DNA of 64,000 bases from Ruminiclostridium cellobioparum DSM 1351 = ATCC 15832 (GCF_000621505.1 NZ_JHYD01000037.1:21793-85792), one strand, 5' to 3'; shown: positions 54,026 through 63,414, counted from the stretch's first letter. The notes: a model not told the origin generated them from the sequence alone. Numbers and translations are program-made.

Positions 54026-54553
54026 ATGGGCTTTTCATTTTTCGGAAAGAAGGAAAAAACCCCTGAAACTGATAAGGTGCAGGGGCATATGGATAATACA
54101 GGTGTAAATGTAAATAAATGTTATGGCATACTCGATCTAAAAAACATTAAGACAGGCCAGAAAAGCGTAAGTAAGGAAGAAGCTATTGAAATGGCAGGAC
54201 AATTGCTGGTTGACGGCGGATATGTATTGCCCGGATATATAGAGGCTATGCAGGAAAGGGAAAAGGTGTATTCAACCTATATAGGCGAAGGAATTGCGAT
54301 TCCCCATGGTGTAGGTGCAGCAAAGGATAAAATCATCAGGACCGGGATCAGTGTACTGCAGTTTCCTGACGGTGTTATTTTCGGAGAAAACAAGGTGGCT
54401 TATCTTGTAGTCGGAATAGCGGGAAAGGGTAATGAGCATATGAAGATCCTTACAAATATTGCGGAATTCATACAGGAAGGTGAGGCAATAAAAGAGTTGT
54501 TCACAGTAAAGGACAGTGAAAGGATTTACCGGGCACTTACTGATAAGCTTTAA
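54026..54553 (+). CDS. mtlF: PTS EIIA, mannitol/fructose type
   Basis: The 175-residue EIIA has the active-site His94 in GEGIAIPHGVG, typical of the Mtl/Fru family, and the ending FIQEGEAIKELF. About 35 extra N-terminal residues start MGFSFFGKKEK, an amphipathic stretch like the membrane tether of EIIA-Glc proteins. EIIA passes phosphate from HPr to the EIIB domain of the permease at 56695. AGGGAGAG precedes ATG 54026. Confidence 0.87.
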   Translation: MGFSFFGKKEKTPETDKVQGHMDNTGVNVNKCYGILDLKNIKTGQKSVSKEEAIEMAGQLLVDGGYVLPGYIEAMQEREKVYSTYIGEGIAIPHGVGAAKDKIIRTGISVLQFPDGVIFGENKVAYLVVGIAGKGNEHMKILTNIAEFIQEGEAIKELFTVKDSERIYRALTDKL

Positions 54554-54596
54554 TAGTTCAAGCAATCGAAGAAAATAAAAGGATATGGTGATTGTT

Positions 54597-56321
54597 ATGA
54601 TAAAAGGTATTCCCGCCTCCAATGGAATAGGCATCGGCAGTGCGCTTGTTTATCAGGAAGAGGATAAGAGCAAGGAATACACCGGTAAAAAAATCGGTGA
54701 AACTCAATTGGAAAATGAAATGGCCAGGTTTGCAGAAGCGGTTCAAATTGCCGGCAAGAAGCTGGAAGAAGCAAAGGTAAAAGCTTCAAAAATCTTCGAG
54801 GAGAAGGATTTACAGCTTTTTGAAGCTTACATCAAAGTGCTGGGCGATCCCATTCTGAACGACATGGTCAGGACAAATATTCAAAAGCAGTATTTGTGCG
54901 CAGAGGCTTCGGTATTGGAAGCTGTTGATAAAATTAAAGCCATGTTTCTTACAATAGATAATGATTATATGAAACAGAGGGCGGAGGATGTGGAGAATGT
55001 AGGAAGTTACATTCTGGACGCTCTTCTGGGGAGGGAAAGGATTGATTTATCACAGCTTGAAGCAGATACCATTCTTATAGCCAGGGACTTGACACCGGCC
55101 GATACGGTAGCTCTGGACAAAGCCCGCATCAAGGGGTTTGCCATAGCAAAAGGCGGAGAAACCTCCCATACCGCAATTGTTGCAAGAATGTTGGAAATAC
55201 CGGCAGTAGTGGGCTGCGGTGAAAACATTTTAAAAATAAGTTCGGGAGAAACGGTGATCCTCGACTGCACCGAAGGAACAGTCATTTCAAATCCCGGCAG
55301 TGAACAGCTCAGGTTTTATATGCAGAAACAGCAAAAGCATTTGGCTGTGCAGGAGGAAATCGGACAGCTGAAAGAAAAACCTGCTGTAACAATTGACGGA
55401 ATTCGGGTTGAGCTCTTTGGAAATATCGGGAAGCCTGAAGAAGCGCTGAGTGTTGTGGAGAAAGGTGGACAGGGAATAGGCCTGTTCAGAACAGAGTTTC
55501 TTTATATGGACAGGAATCAGCTTCCGTCCGAAGAAGAGCAATTTCAGGCATATAAAAAGGCAGCTGAGATTATGGGCGGTATGCCCTGTATAATAAGAAC
55601 GCTGGATATTGGCGGAGACAAGCAGATAAAGGGTTTGGAGCTTCCGGCGGAAGAAAATCCTTTTCTGGGATACCGGGCCATCAGAATATGCCTCAAAGAG
55701 GTTGAAGTATTTAAAACCCAGTTAAAAGCAATATTAAGGGCAAGTAAGTATGGAACATTAAAAATAATGTTTCCCATGATTTCAGGTATTGAAGAACTGA
55801 GAGCTGCAAAAAAGATATTGGATGAAGTGAAAAACAGCCTGGATGAAAAGGGTATACCCTATGACAGGAACATCCAGGTCGGAATAATGATCGAAATACC
55901 CTCGGCAGCCATGACGGCGGATATATTGGCCAAAGAGGCGGATTTCTTCAGCATAGGCACAAATGATTTATGCCAGTATTCACTTGCAGTAGACAGGATG
56001 AATGAAAACGTGAGCTACTTATATAATCCAATGCACCCCGGCGTGCTGAGGCTGATAAAAAATGTTATAGAGGCCGGGCATGAAGCCGGGATAAAAGTCG
56101 GCATGTGCGGAGAAATGGCATCCAATGTTGAAAGTGCGGCAGTATTGCTTGGACTGGGCCTGGATGAATTTTCAATGGCTCCGTCCTCAATTCCCTATAT
56201 AAAGAAAACCATCTGTAATCTAACCTTTGAAAAAGCCGGAGATATTGCGGAAAATGTTTTAAAAATAAGTGATGCGGCCCAAATTAGAAATTATGTAAAG
56301 GAGAGATTAAATGCTGACTAA
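54597..56321 (+). CDS. ptsI: PTS enzyme I
   Basis: I take ATG 54597 (GGTGA five bases upstream); ATG 54585 in the same frame is too close to AAAGGA. The 574-residue protein has the phospho-His191 in GGETSHTAIVARM, the PEP-binding GIGLFRTEFLYMDR and the C-terminal GMCGEMAS Cys motif. It transfers phosphate from PEP to HPr. Its presence with HPr inside a substrate operon, rather than in a separate ptsHI operon, is unusual. The stop overlaps ptsH by 11 bases. Confidence 0.92.
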   Translation: MIKGIPASNGIGIGSALVYQEEDKSKEYTGKKIGETQLENEMARFAEAVQIAGKKLEEAKVKASKIFEEKDLQLFEAYIKVLGDPILNDMVRTNIQKQYLCAEASVLEAVDKIKAMFLTIDNDYMKQRAEDVENVGSYILDALLGRERIDLSQLEADTILIARDLTPADTVALDKARIKGFAIAKGGETSHTAIVARMLEIPAVVGCGENILKISSGETVILDCTEGTVISNPGSEQLRFYMQKQQKHLAVQEEIGQLKEKPAVTIDGIRVELFGNIGKPEEALSVVEKGGQGIGLFRTEFLYMDRNQLPSEEEQFQAYKKAAEIMGGMPCIIRTLDIGGDKQIKGLELPAEENPFLGYRAIRICLKEVEVFKTQLKAILRASKYGTLKIMFPMISGIEELRAAKKILDEVKNSLDEKGIPYDRNIQVGIMIEIPSAAMTADILAKEADFFSIGTNDLCQYSLAVDRMNENVSYLYNPMHPGVLRLIKNVIEAGHEAGIKVGMCGEMASNVESAAVLLGLGLDEFSMAPSSIPYIKKTICNLTFEKAGDIAENVLKISDAAQIRNYVKERLNAD

Positions 56322-56577
56322 TAATTTTGTAATCACCTGTGCGGTAGGTCTGCATGCAAGACCTGCATCTGTTTTGGTTAGTATAGCTGAAGCTTTTAAA
56401 TCGGATATCATAATACGGTTCAAAGAAAAAGAAGTGCCTGCGAAAAGTCTTATAGGTGTTATGACCTTGGGCGCTGAAACCGGTGAAAGTATTGAGATCT
56501 CGGTAACAGGGGAAGATCAGGAAAAAGCTATGGAACGTATGGTACTTTTTTTTGAGAAAGAGTTGCAGGAGCTGTGA
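56311..56577 (+). CDS. ptsH: HPr phosphocarrier
   Basis: The 88-residue HPr has His15 in GLHARPAS (phosphorylated by enzyme I) and Ser46 in AKSLIGV (the site of HPr kinase), so it is a full HPr and not Crh or a pseudo-HPr. It overlaps ptsI by 11 bases, with the start inside the last codons of ptsI. It can therefore serve both transport and CcpA-type regulation if HPr kinase is present elsewhere. Confidence 0.93.
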   Translation: MLTNNFVITCAVGLHARPASVLVSIAEAFKSDIIIRFKEKEVPAKSLIGVMTLGAETGESIEISVTGEDQEKAMERMVLFFEKELQEL

Positions 56578-56694
56578 TTGCTTGGATCCAGCAATAACTT
56601 TTGAAATAAAGGTCTTACAATAGCCCCTTATTCTAGACATAGGGTCACTATTTGAGATATATGGCATGCACAATTAATTCGAGGAGGAGTTATA

Positions 56695-58122
56695 ATGAGT
56701 TCAAATATTAATACCCATTCGTCTGCTCCGCAGATAAAAATTAAGGAACGGATTCAAAAAGTCGGCCGCTTTCTGAGCGGTATGATAATGCCAAATATCG
56801 GTGCATTTATTGCATGGGGGCTAATTACAGCATTGTTTATCGGACCTGGATGGCTTCCCAATGCAACACTTGCACAGATGGTAGATCCATTTCTTAAAGC
56901 CCTTTTACCGATTCTTATAGGTTATACAGGCGGTAGAGCGGTGGGTGGACAGCGTGGTGCGGTAGTTGGTGCGGTTGCTACGTTAGGTATGATCCTTGGA
57001 GCAGGCGGAGCAAAAAATATAAATGAAGCAACTCCTATGTTTTTGGGAGCAATGATTGTCGGACCGCTTGGAGGATATATAACCAAGTTGTTTGCCAGGT
57101 TATTTGATGGAAAAATCAAGCCGGGCTTTGAGATGCTGGTTAATAATTTCACTGACGGCATATTGGGCATGGGGCTGGCATGTGCCGGACTTGTGGGATT
57201 TGGTCCCATTATTAAAGTTGCTACCGATGCATTTGGAAATGTGGTTAGGGCTATTGTTGAAGCAGGTTTTTTACCTCTCGCAAGTATATTTATCGAACCT
57301 GCAAAAATATTGTTCCTGAATAATGCAATAAATCATGGAGTGCTTACTCCGCTTGGAACCCAGCAGGTAACGGAAGTCGGAAAATCAATCTTCTTTATGC
57401 TGGAGTCAAACCCAGGACCAGGACTGGGAATATTACTTGCGTATCTGATTTTCTCCAAGGGTATGGCAAAGCAATCGGCTCCGGGAGCAATCCTTATCCA
57501 TTTTTTAGGCGGTATTCATGAGATATATTTCCCTTATGTACTTATGAATCCCATACTGATATTGGCTGTTATTGCAGGCGGTATATCAGGAGTGTTTACA
57601 TTTGATATATTAGGTGCAGGTCTCATAGGACCACCGGCTCCGGGAAGTATTATCATGTACTTCATCATGGCTCCGAAAGGCGGATTGTTACCTGTGCTGG
57701 CTGGTGTAATAATATCATGTGCAGTATCCTTCCTTTTAGCCTCTGTATTCATTAAGAGGTCAAAGGAATTTTCCGGTAAGGAGCTTGAAGCTGCAAAGGC
57801 CACAGTAAGTGGAATGAAGGCTGAAAGCAAGGGTCTGGTTAAAAAAACTTCCATTAAAAAAGTAATTGTGGCCTGCGATGCCGGAATGGGATCAAGTGCT
57901 ATGGGAGCATCTACTCTGCGAAATAAAATAAAGAAACTTGGTTTGGATATTGAAGTGACCAACTGCTCTATTGAAGATATTCCGTCAGATGCGGATGTTG
58001 TATTCACACATGAAAGTCTGAGCGGAAGGGCCAAAAATGCTGCGCCCAATGCCGAGCATATATCCATAAATAACTTTATAAACAGCCCGGAATATGATGA
58101 GTTTGTAAAACGGTTATCATAG
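56695..58122 (+). CDS. mtlA: PTS mannitol-type EIICB permease
   Basis: The 475-residue protein has an EIIC membrane domain (about 20-350; RFLSGMIMPNIGAFIAWG at the start and the substrate loop GGIHEIYFPYV) and a C-terminal EIIB domain (about 385-475) with phospho-Cys394 in ACDAGMGSSAMGA. It has no fused EIIA; that is encoded at 54026. By family it imports mannitol as mannitol-1-phosphate, though related polyols cannot be excluded. GAGGAGG precedes ATG 56695. Confidence 0.92.
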   Translation: MSSNINTHSSAPQIKIKERIQKVGRFLSGMIMPNIGAFIAWGLITALFIGPGWLPNATLAQMVDPFLKALLPILIGYTGGRAVGGQRGAVVGAVATLGMILGAGGAKNINEATPMFLGAMIVGPLGGYITKLFARLFDGKIKPGFEMLVNNFTDGILGMGLACAGLVGFGPIIKVATDAFGNVVRAIVEAGFLPLASIFIEPAKILFLNNAINHGVLTPLGTQQVTEVGKSIFFMLESNPGPGLGILLAYLIFSKGMAKQSAPGAILIHFLGGIHEIYFPYVLMNPILILAVIAGGISGVFTFDILGAGLIGPPAPGSIIMYFIMAPKGGLLPVLAGVIISCAVSFLLASVFIKRSKEFSGKELEAAKATVSGMKAESKGLVKKTSIKKVIVACDAGMGSSAMGASTLRNKIKKLGLDIEVTNCSIEDIPSDADVVFTHESLSGRAKNAAPNAEHISINNFINSPEYDEFVKRLS

Positions 58123-58152
58123 CCTGATAATGTAACCGGTAAACAGCATATG

Positions 58153-58176
58153 GGACAGTGGAGCTTTTCACTGTCC
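58153..58176 (+). terminator. Hairpin after mtlA
   Basis: GGACAGTG (58153-58160), an 8-base loop and CACTGTCC (58169-58176) form a perfect stem without a proper T-run. It may attenuate or process the transcript between mtlA and the regulator. Confidence 0.5.
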
Positions 58177-58224
58177 TGTAAAACTATTTTAATAATATTT
58201 ATAATACTTATATAAGTATTATAA

Positions 58225-58404
58225 ATCGGTTGGTGTTCCTGCAAAGCGAGAGTATATAACGAGGCAATAAATGTCCTCCACCTCTATGGGACGGGTACTG
58301 CTTCGGTTTTCAAGCGGTGAGCATATCCATGGTGTCCTGAGGACACCTTTGCCTCGTTGAAACGCGCAGAGGTAAGAAAATTTTTCTACAGCCGAAAAAT
58401 TTTC
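58225..58404 (+). ncRNA. Structured RNA between mtlA and the PRD regulator
   Basis: A 10-bp perfect stem (AACGAGGCAA 58258-58267 with TTGCCTCGTT 58349-58358) encloses TGTCCTC/GAGGACA, CACC/GGTG, ATGG/CCAT and an apical ACTGCTT/AAGCGGT hairpin. GGTGTCC-TGA-GGACACC (58331-58347) is a perfect alternative hairpin that excludes the TGTCCTC pairing. A perfect 11-bp GAAAATTTTTC hairpin (58376-58404) follows. A 22-bp palindrome lies at 58201-58222. About 180 bases, one long interrupted rod and GGTGAGCAT recall 6S RNA, but an attenuator or riboswitch for the next gene is equally possible. No ORF fits. Confidence 0.55.
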
Positions 58405-58466
58405 TTCTGAACAGATGCGTTATAATAAAACGTATAAAGACTTCTTAATTAATTTTTCCGAGGGAG

Positions 58467-60602
58467 GTGTGTGTTCTGGATACTAGGATCAATTTACGAG
58501 TAAAAAATATTTTAAAGAAAATATTCAGTACAAGTGATTATATAACAGTTACAGCAATTGCAAAGGAACTTGGAATCAGTAACAGAACCATATTGCGAGA
58601 GCTGCCCGCTGCAGAAAAATGGCTGCTTAACACAGGCTGCAGGCTTGAAAAGAAATCAGGGGTCGGCATACGTGCAATCGGAAAGCCCGAGGATAAAAAC
58701 AACCTGATAAATCTTTTGGATGAAGAAAAGGAAGAAAAACTATACACGCCAAAAGAAAGACAGACAATTATATGCAGCGAATTGCTTCAAAATCAGGAAC
58801 CGGTCAAACTTTACACATTCACACGGATTCTTGATGTGGCCGAAGCAACTGTCAGCAATGACCTGGATAAGCTTGAAGAATGGCTGGGAAAGCAGGAGGT
58901 GACCCTGGTAAGGAAGCCCGGACTCGGGGTTTACATCGAGGGTGAGGAAGACAATATAAGAAAATGCATGATCAATCTCATATATGAAAATATAAATGAA
59001 AACCATCTCCTGGGACTTATAAGAAAAAATATTTCCAAAGAGCAGGTGCCGGTGAGCAATACCGAACTGATTGCAAGGAGCAGACTGCTGAATCTTGTTA
59101 ACGGGAATACTATTCATCAGCTTGAAAAACTGGTACATCAAGCTGAGGAACGAATAGGATACAATCTTGCGGACAGTGCGGTTGTTGGATTGATTGTGCA
59201 TCTGGCCATTGCCGTCCAAAGGATCAGAAAGAATGAAGACATTGTCATAGATAAGAAGTTTATGGAAGAACTCAAAAACAGTGAAGAGTATACTGTTGCC
59301 GAAAAACTTGCTCGCGAAATTGAAGATATATTTGATATAAAGGTTCCCGGTGATGAAATCGGTTATATAACCATGCATATAAAGGGATCAAAGAACATTA
59401 AAATCAATGAAAAAGACAGCGGGAATTTCATAGGCAGTAATGAACTTGTAGAGCTGTCCAGGGAAATAATCCGTATAGCCGAAAATGAGACCGGTAAATT
59501 CCTCTCGCAGAACGAGAAGCTGCTTACCGGGTTAACTAACCATCTGGGACCGGCCATCAACAGGCTGAAAATGAATTTGGAAATAAGAAATCCGCTTTAT
59601 ACGCAAATTAAAACCCATTATCCGGATTTAATGATACTGGCTGAGAAATGTATAAAAGTGGTTGAAGAATATATAGATATTAAGATGCCCGATACCGAAA
59701 TAGCTTATATTGCCATGCATCTCGGTGCGGCTATCGAAAAAAGCAAGGTTTCGCCAAAACGGGTTTTCAGAACGGCTATAGCCTGTGCTACGGGGATAGG
59801 TACTTCCAGGCTGCTTGCTACAAGGATTGAAAAGGAATATGACAATATTGAAGTAGCCGGTACCGTTTCAATGTTTAATATCAATAATAATTGGCTTAAG
59901 GAAAAAGGAATAGAGCTTATTATTTCTACTGTCGTTTTGGACGAATGCCCTGTTCCTGTGGTTGTGGTCAATCCTCTGCTGTTCCAGGAAGATAAGGCCC
60001 GGATAGATACACTTCTGGAAGAGGTAAGAAATACCTGTCCCAATCAGCCCTCCGGTAAAAAGAAAACCTTAAATTTTAAAGAAAAAATGTTCGAATTAAA
60101 CTGTTATAACAACGCAATAACTGAAATTCTGGACAATTTCTTTTATATTGGAGATACTCAGGCAGAGGATGTCAGTCAGCTGATAAATAATATAAGCCGG
60201 ATGGCATGCAGCAGTGAGGAAGACCGCGAACAGTTGGTCAAGGATATGGAGGAGAGAGAGGAAAAGGGCGGAACTTATATTCAGGAATACGGGATAAAAC
60301 TCTTGCATTGCCGTACAAAAGCGGTCTCCCAAATACATTTCGGCATTATAAAATTGAATAAGGATATCAAAACCAAAGGAAATATCAAGGAAAGAGCTGA
60401 GCTCGCCATGGTTGCTGTAGCGCCTGAAGGAAGCAGCAGATACATGCTGGAGACTATCAGCCATGTAAATGGAATACTGGTTGACCAGCCCGAATTTATA
60501 AGAATACTGAAGGATGGCAGTAAGGAAGATATTTTTGACGAATTGTGCAGTATCCTTGAGGAGTATTACAATGAGAAGAACAATAAATATATGAAAAATT
60601 AA
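58467..60602 (+). CDS. PRD-domain transcriptional activator (MtlR/LicR type)
   Basis: The protein has up to 711 residues: N-terminal helix-turn-helix regions (about 15-75; TVTAIAKELGISNRTILREL), two PRD domains (about 180-430, with the His motifs GLIVHLAIAVQRI, GYITMHIKG and AYIAMHLGA), an EIIB-like domain (about 440-525; ACATGIGTSRLLA) and an EIIA-like C-terminus (about 540-705). HPr and EII phosphorylation of such domains sets activity in response to substrate and PTS flux. The GTG at 58467 overlaps the AGGGAGG site (58461-58467), so CTG 58476 (MDTRIN..) may be the real start. Confidence 0.87.
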   Translation: MCVLDTRINLRVKNILKKIFSTSDYITVTAIAKELGISNRTILRELPAAEKWLLNTGCRLEKKSGVGIRAIGKPEDKNNLINLLDEEKEEKLYTPKERQTIICSELLQNQEPVKLYTFTRILDVAEATVSNDLDKLEEWLGKQEVTLVRKPGLGVYIEGEEDNIRKCMINLIYENINENHLLGLIRKNISKEQVPVSNTELIARSRLLNLVNGNTIHQLEKLVHQAEERIGYNLADSAVVGLIVHLAIAVQRIRKNEDIVIDKKFMEELKNSEEYTVAEKLAREIEDIFDIKVPGDEIGYITMHIKGSKNIKINEKDSGNFIGSNELVELSREIIRIAENETGKFLSQNEKLLTGLTNHLGPAINRLKMNLEIRNPLYTQIKTHYPDLMILAEKCIKVVEEYIDIKMPDTEIAYIAMHLGAAIEKSKVSPKRVFRTAIACATGIGTSRLLATRIEKEYDNIEVAGTVSMFNINNNWLKEKGIELIISTVVLDECPVPVVVVNPLLFQEDKARIDTLLEEVRNTCPNQPSGKKKTLNFKEKMFELNCYNNAITEILDNFFYIGDTQAEDVSQLINNISRMACSSEEDREQLVKDMEEREEKGGTYIQEYGIKLLHCRTKAVSQIHFGIIKLNKDIKTKGNIKERAELAMVAVAPEGSSRYMLETISHVNGILVDQPEFIRILKDGSKEDIFDELCSILEEYYNEKNNKYMKN

Positions 60603-60653
60603 GTGTGACTAATAATACCAGGTACTTGAGCAGTACTTATATGGAGGGCGGGC

Positions 60654-61598
60654 ATGATTATAACGATTACTCTGAATCCGGCAGTTGACAAGACTGTTGA
60701 GATACAGGATTTTGAAGTGGGGACTGTAAACAGGGTGGCTTCTGTGAGATTGGATGCCGGAGGAAAAGGTATAAATGTTTCCAAGGTCATCAGGAGTTTG
60801 GGAGGAAAGAGCTGTGCAGCCGGAATACTTGGAGGAAACACCGGCAATTTTATAAAAGATTGTTTGAATGGCATGGGGATAGAAAACAAGTTTCTTTATA
60901 TTGAAGGCGAAACAAGGACAAATCTTAAAGTGGTTGATAGTAAAAGAAAGACCAATACGGATATCAATGAAGCTGGACCGCAGCTCAGTGCGGAAGAAAT
61001 TACGGCATTTGAAAAAATGATATTCGCCATGATAAATAAGGATTCGGCTGTAGTTTTTTCAGGTAGTGTTCCTGCAAATGTTGACAAGGCCGTTTATGGA
61101 AAATGGATCAGAGCTGCAAAGGAGACAGGGGCAAAAACCATTCTGGATGCCGACGGTGAATTATTAAAGTATGGAATAGAGGCAGGGCCTTATATGGTCA
61201 AGCCCAATATTCATGAACTTGAGAGTTTTTTCGGTGAAAAAATCGAAGGTGCTGTGGAAGCCGAGTCACGTGCAAGGAAACTTATTGATATATACGGAGT
61301 AGAGTTTGCTGCCGTCTCTTTAGGAGCCGAAGGGGCCATTTTTGTCAACAAGGAATCTTCACTGTTTGCAAACAGCATTGATGTGGAGGTTAAAAGTACT
61401 GTCGGTGCCGGGGACTCTATGGTTGCCGCATTGACTTACTCGCTGGATATGGGATACGGTTTCGAAAAGTCAGCCCTGCTTGCGGTAGCTTCCGCCACTG
61501 CAAATGTTATGACTTCAGGGAGCCAGCCTGCAGACTTTGAAACAATAAAAGAATTGGAGAATAAAGTAAAATTTGAGTATATACGTAAAAACAAATAA
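60654..61598 (+). CDS. fruK: 1-phosphofructokinase (FruK/LacC type)
   Basis: The 314-residue PfkB-family kinase has the FruK start TITLNPAVDKT, GGKGINVSKVIRSLGG and the catalytic VGAGDSM near residue 250. FruK phosphorylates fructose-1-phosphate to fructose-1,6-bisphosphate; LacC (tagatose-6-phosphate kinase) is the main alternative. It follows the regulator and precedes the dehydrogenase by 20 bases, in one operon. No fructose EII lies here, so fructose-1-P would have to be made from the imported polyol phosphate. Confidence 0.87.
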   Translation: MIITITLNPAVDKTVEIQDFEVGTVNRVASVRLDAGGKGINVSKVIRSLGGKSCAAGILGGNTGNFIKDCLNGMGIENKFLYIEGETRTNLKVVDSKRKTNTDINEAGPQLSAEEITAFEKMIFAMINKDSAVVFSGSVPANVDKAVYGKWIRAAKETGAKTILDADGELLKYGIEAGPYMVKPNIHELESFFGEKIEGAVEAESRARKLIDIYGVEFAAVSLGAEGAIFVNKESSLFANSIDVEVKSTVGAGDSMVAALTYSLDMGYGFEKSALLAVASATANVMTSGSQPADFETIKELENKVKFEYIRKNK

Positions 61599-61618
61599 GT
61601 AAAAGGAGTGGCTGAACA

Positions 61619-62878
61619 ATGAGAACAAGAGCTGTCAGACTATATGGTAAAAATGATTTGAGAATGGAGGAGTTCGACCTGCCCGAGATTAAGCAGGATG
61701 AAATTCTTGTTCAGGTTATATCGGACAGCATATGCATGTCTACTTATAAAGCTGCTATTTTGGGAACCGAACATAAAAGAGTGCCAAAGGATGCAGCAGA
61801 AAATCCTGTCATTATCGGACATGAAATGGCAGGCAACATAGTGGAGGTCGGGGCCAAATGGAGGGACCAGTTCAAGCCGGGACAGAAATTTTCCATGCAG
61901 CCTGCGCTGAATTATAAAGGCAGCATGGATTCACCGGGTTATTCGTACCGCTACTGCGGCGGAGACGCAACATATATCATCATGCCGCAGGAGGTTATGG
62001 AGCTGGGCTGTCTGCTGCCATACGAGGGAGACGGTTACTATAATGCCTCTCTTGCAGAACCGATGTCATGTATCATCGGTGCATATCATGCAAGCTATCA
62101 TACATCCATGGGAAGCTATGAACACAGGATGGGCATTGTTGAGGGAGGAAAACTTGCCATACTGGCAGGAGCTGGCCCAATGGGGCTGGGAGCTGTTGAT
62201 TATGCACTTCACTGCGACAGAAAACCCGGAATGATAGTAGTATCCGATGTTGATGAACAAAGACTGAAAAGGGCGGAAGTTATCTTTCCTGCAGAGGAAG
62301 CAAAAAAGCTGGGAATCGATCTGATATTCGTTAATACGCGCAATATGGAGGATGTTCCCGGATATCTCAGAAACCTGACCGGCGGAACAGGCTTTGATGA
62401 TGTGTTTGTATATGCACCCGTCAAGCCGGTTGTGGAGCAGGGGGACAGGATACTTGGACGGGATGGCTGCCTTAACTTTTTTGCTGGACCGACAGACGTA
62501 AATTTTTCTGCCCTGATTAATTTCTATAATGTGCATTATAATTCATCCCATATAGTAGGAACTACCGGGGGGAATACCAATGATATGATAGAATCCCTGA
62601 GAATGACTGAAAGGAATCAGATAGATCCTGCGGTCATGGTCACTCATATCGGCGGATTGGACAGTGCGGCCGAAGCTACGTTAAGACTTCCTGAAGCACC
62701 TGCCGGAAAGAAACTCATTTATACAAATATTTTTATGGAACTGACAGCAATTGATGAATTTGAGGAAAAGGGAAAAACCAATCCTCACTTTGCAAAACTT
62801 GCAGAAATAACTAAGAAAAACAGGGGCTTGTGGTGCGCAGAGGCAGAGAAATATCTGCTTGAGAACTGGGACAAATAA
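61619..62878 (+). CDS. Zinc-type polyol-phosphate dehydrogenase (L-sorbose-1-phosphate reductase-like)
   Basis: The 419-residue medium-chain dehydrogenase is longer than usual (about 350), like SorE-type sorbose-1-phosphate reductases. It has the zinc Cys in DSICMSTYK, GHEMAG, the Rossmann loop AGAGPMGLGAVD and SDVDEQRL. SorE works at the carbon next to the phosphorylated one (L-sorbose-1-P to glucitol-6-P). Acting the same way on mannitol-1-P it would give fructose-1-P, the substrate of the adjacent FruK; this is inference. AAAGGAG precedes ATG 61619. It is the last gene, followed by a terminator at 62970. Confidence 0.8.
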   Translation: MRTRAVRLYGKNDLRMEEFDLPEIKQDEILVQVISDSICMSTYKAAILGTEHKRVPKDAAENPVIIGHEMAGNIVEVGAKWRDQFKPGQKFSMQPALNYKGSMDSPGYSYRYCGGDATYIIMPQEVMELGCLLPYEGDGYYNASLAEPMSCIIGAYHASYHTSMGSYEHRMGIVEGGKLAILAGAGPMGLGAVDYALHCDRKPGMIVVSDVDEQRLKRAEVIFPAEEAKKLGIDLIFVNTRNMEDVPGYLRNLTGGTGFDDVFVYAPVKPVVEQGDRILGRDGCLNFFAGPTDVNFSALINFYNVHYNSSHIVGTTGGNTNDMIESLRMTERNQIDPAVMVTHIGGLDSAAEATLRLPEAPAGKKLIYTNIFMELTAIDEFEEKGKTNPHFAKLAEITKKNRGLWCAEAEKYLLENWDK

Positions 62879-62969
62879 TAATTACTGTCACGTACTGCCC
62901 TGCTTATCAAGTAATATTGCTGTTCATTAAGTATGATTTATTGATTATATTGGTTATAGTGATTTATTG

Positions 62970-63002
62970 AGAGTCTTGAGGATAAAACTTCAGGACTCTT
63001 TA
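62970..63002 (+). terminator. Terminator of the PTS locus
   Basis: AGAGTCTTGAG (62970-62980) pairs with CTTCAGGACTCT (62988-62999), then TTT. Three bases of T-run and a good stem. Confidence 0.7.
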
Positions 63003-63414
63003 TGTTATTTGTATGTACAAAGACAATCTTTCTCTAACATTATTTTCGTATCTCAAGTAAGTTATGCCTGCCCTGTCCAACCTTGTTCTTTTCAAAAGTG
63101 ATAAGTTCTAATAGATAATTTTTAAGATGCTTTTAAGATGTTTTTTTGAACATGAGCATATCGGACTAAACATAAGAAATTTGTATGGATAATCGAGGAA
63201 AAGCCATATGAATTAAAATAAAGGCAAAAAACAAAGAAAACACTTGTTGATACTGCAGGATAGTTGATGATATACTAACCAAGCTGTCATCGACGGCAAC
63301 GCTTAAAACAGTAAGGTTGACGGTATGGTTTTACTTGATAATGGTAGTGCCGGCTGCCAAAAACTGAAAGAAATTTTATTAGTTTTCACTATAAAAACTT
63401 CTTTAAAAAAAGTG
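63003..63414. other. 412-bp stretch without a gene
   Basis: Between the PTS terminator and the RNA promoter there is no ORF with a ribosome site. On the minus strand, near 63005-63105, a short frame reads LLKRTRLDRAGITYLRYENN and continues to a stop, which could be the tail of a dead gene, but this is weak. The rest is AT-rich. Confidence 0.4.

Noticed and set aside
63005..63105. Gene remnant on the minus strand (LDRAGITYLRYENN...)
   Set aside because: Only about 30 codons with a stop upstream; it looks protein-like but cannot be told from chance.
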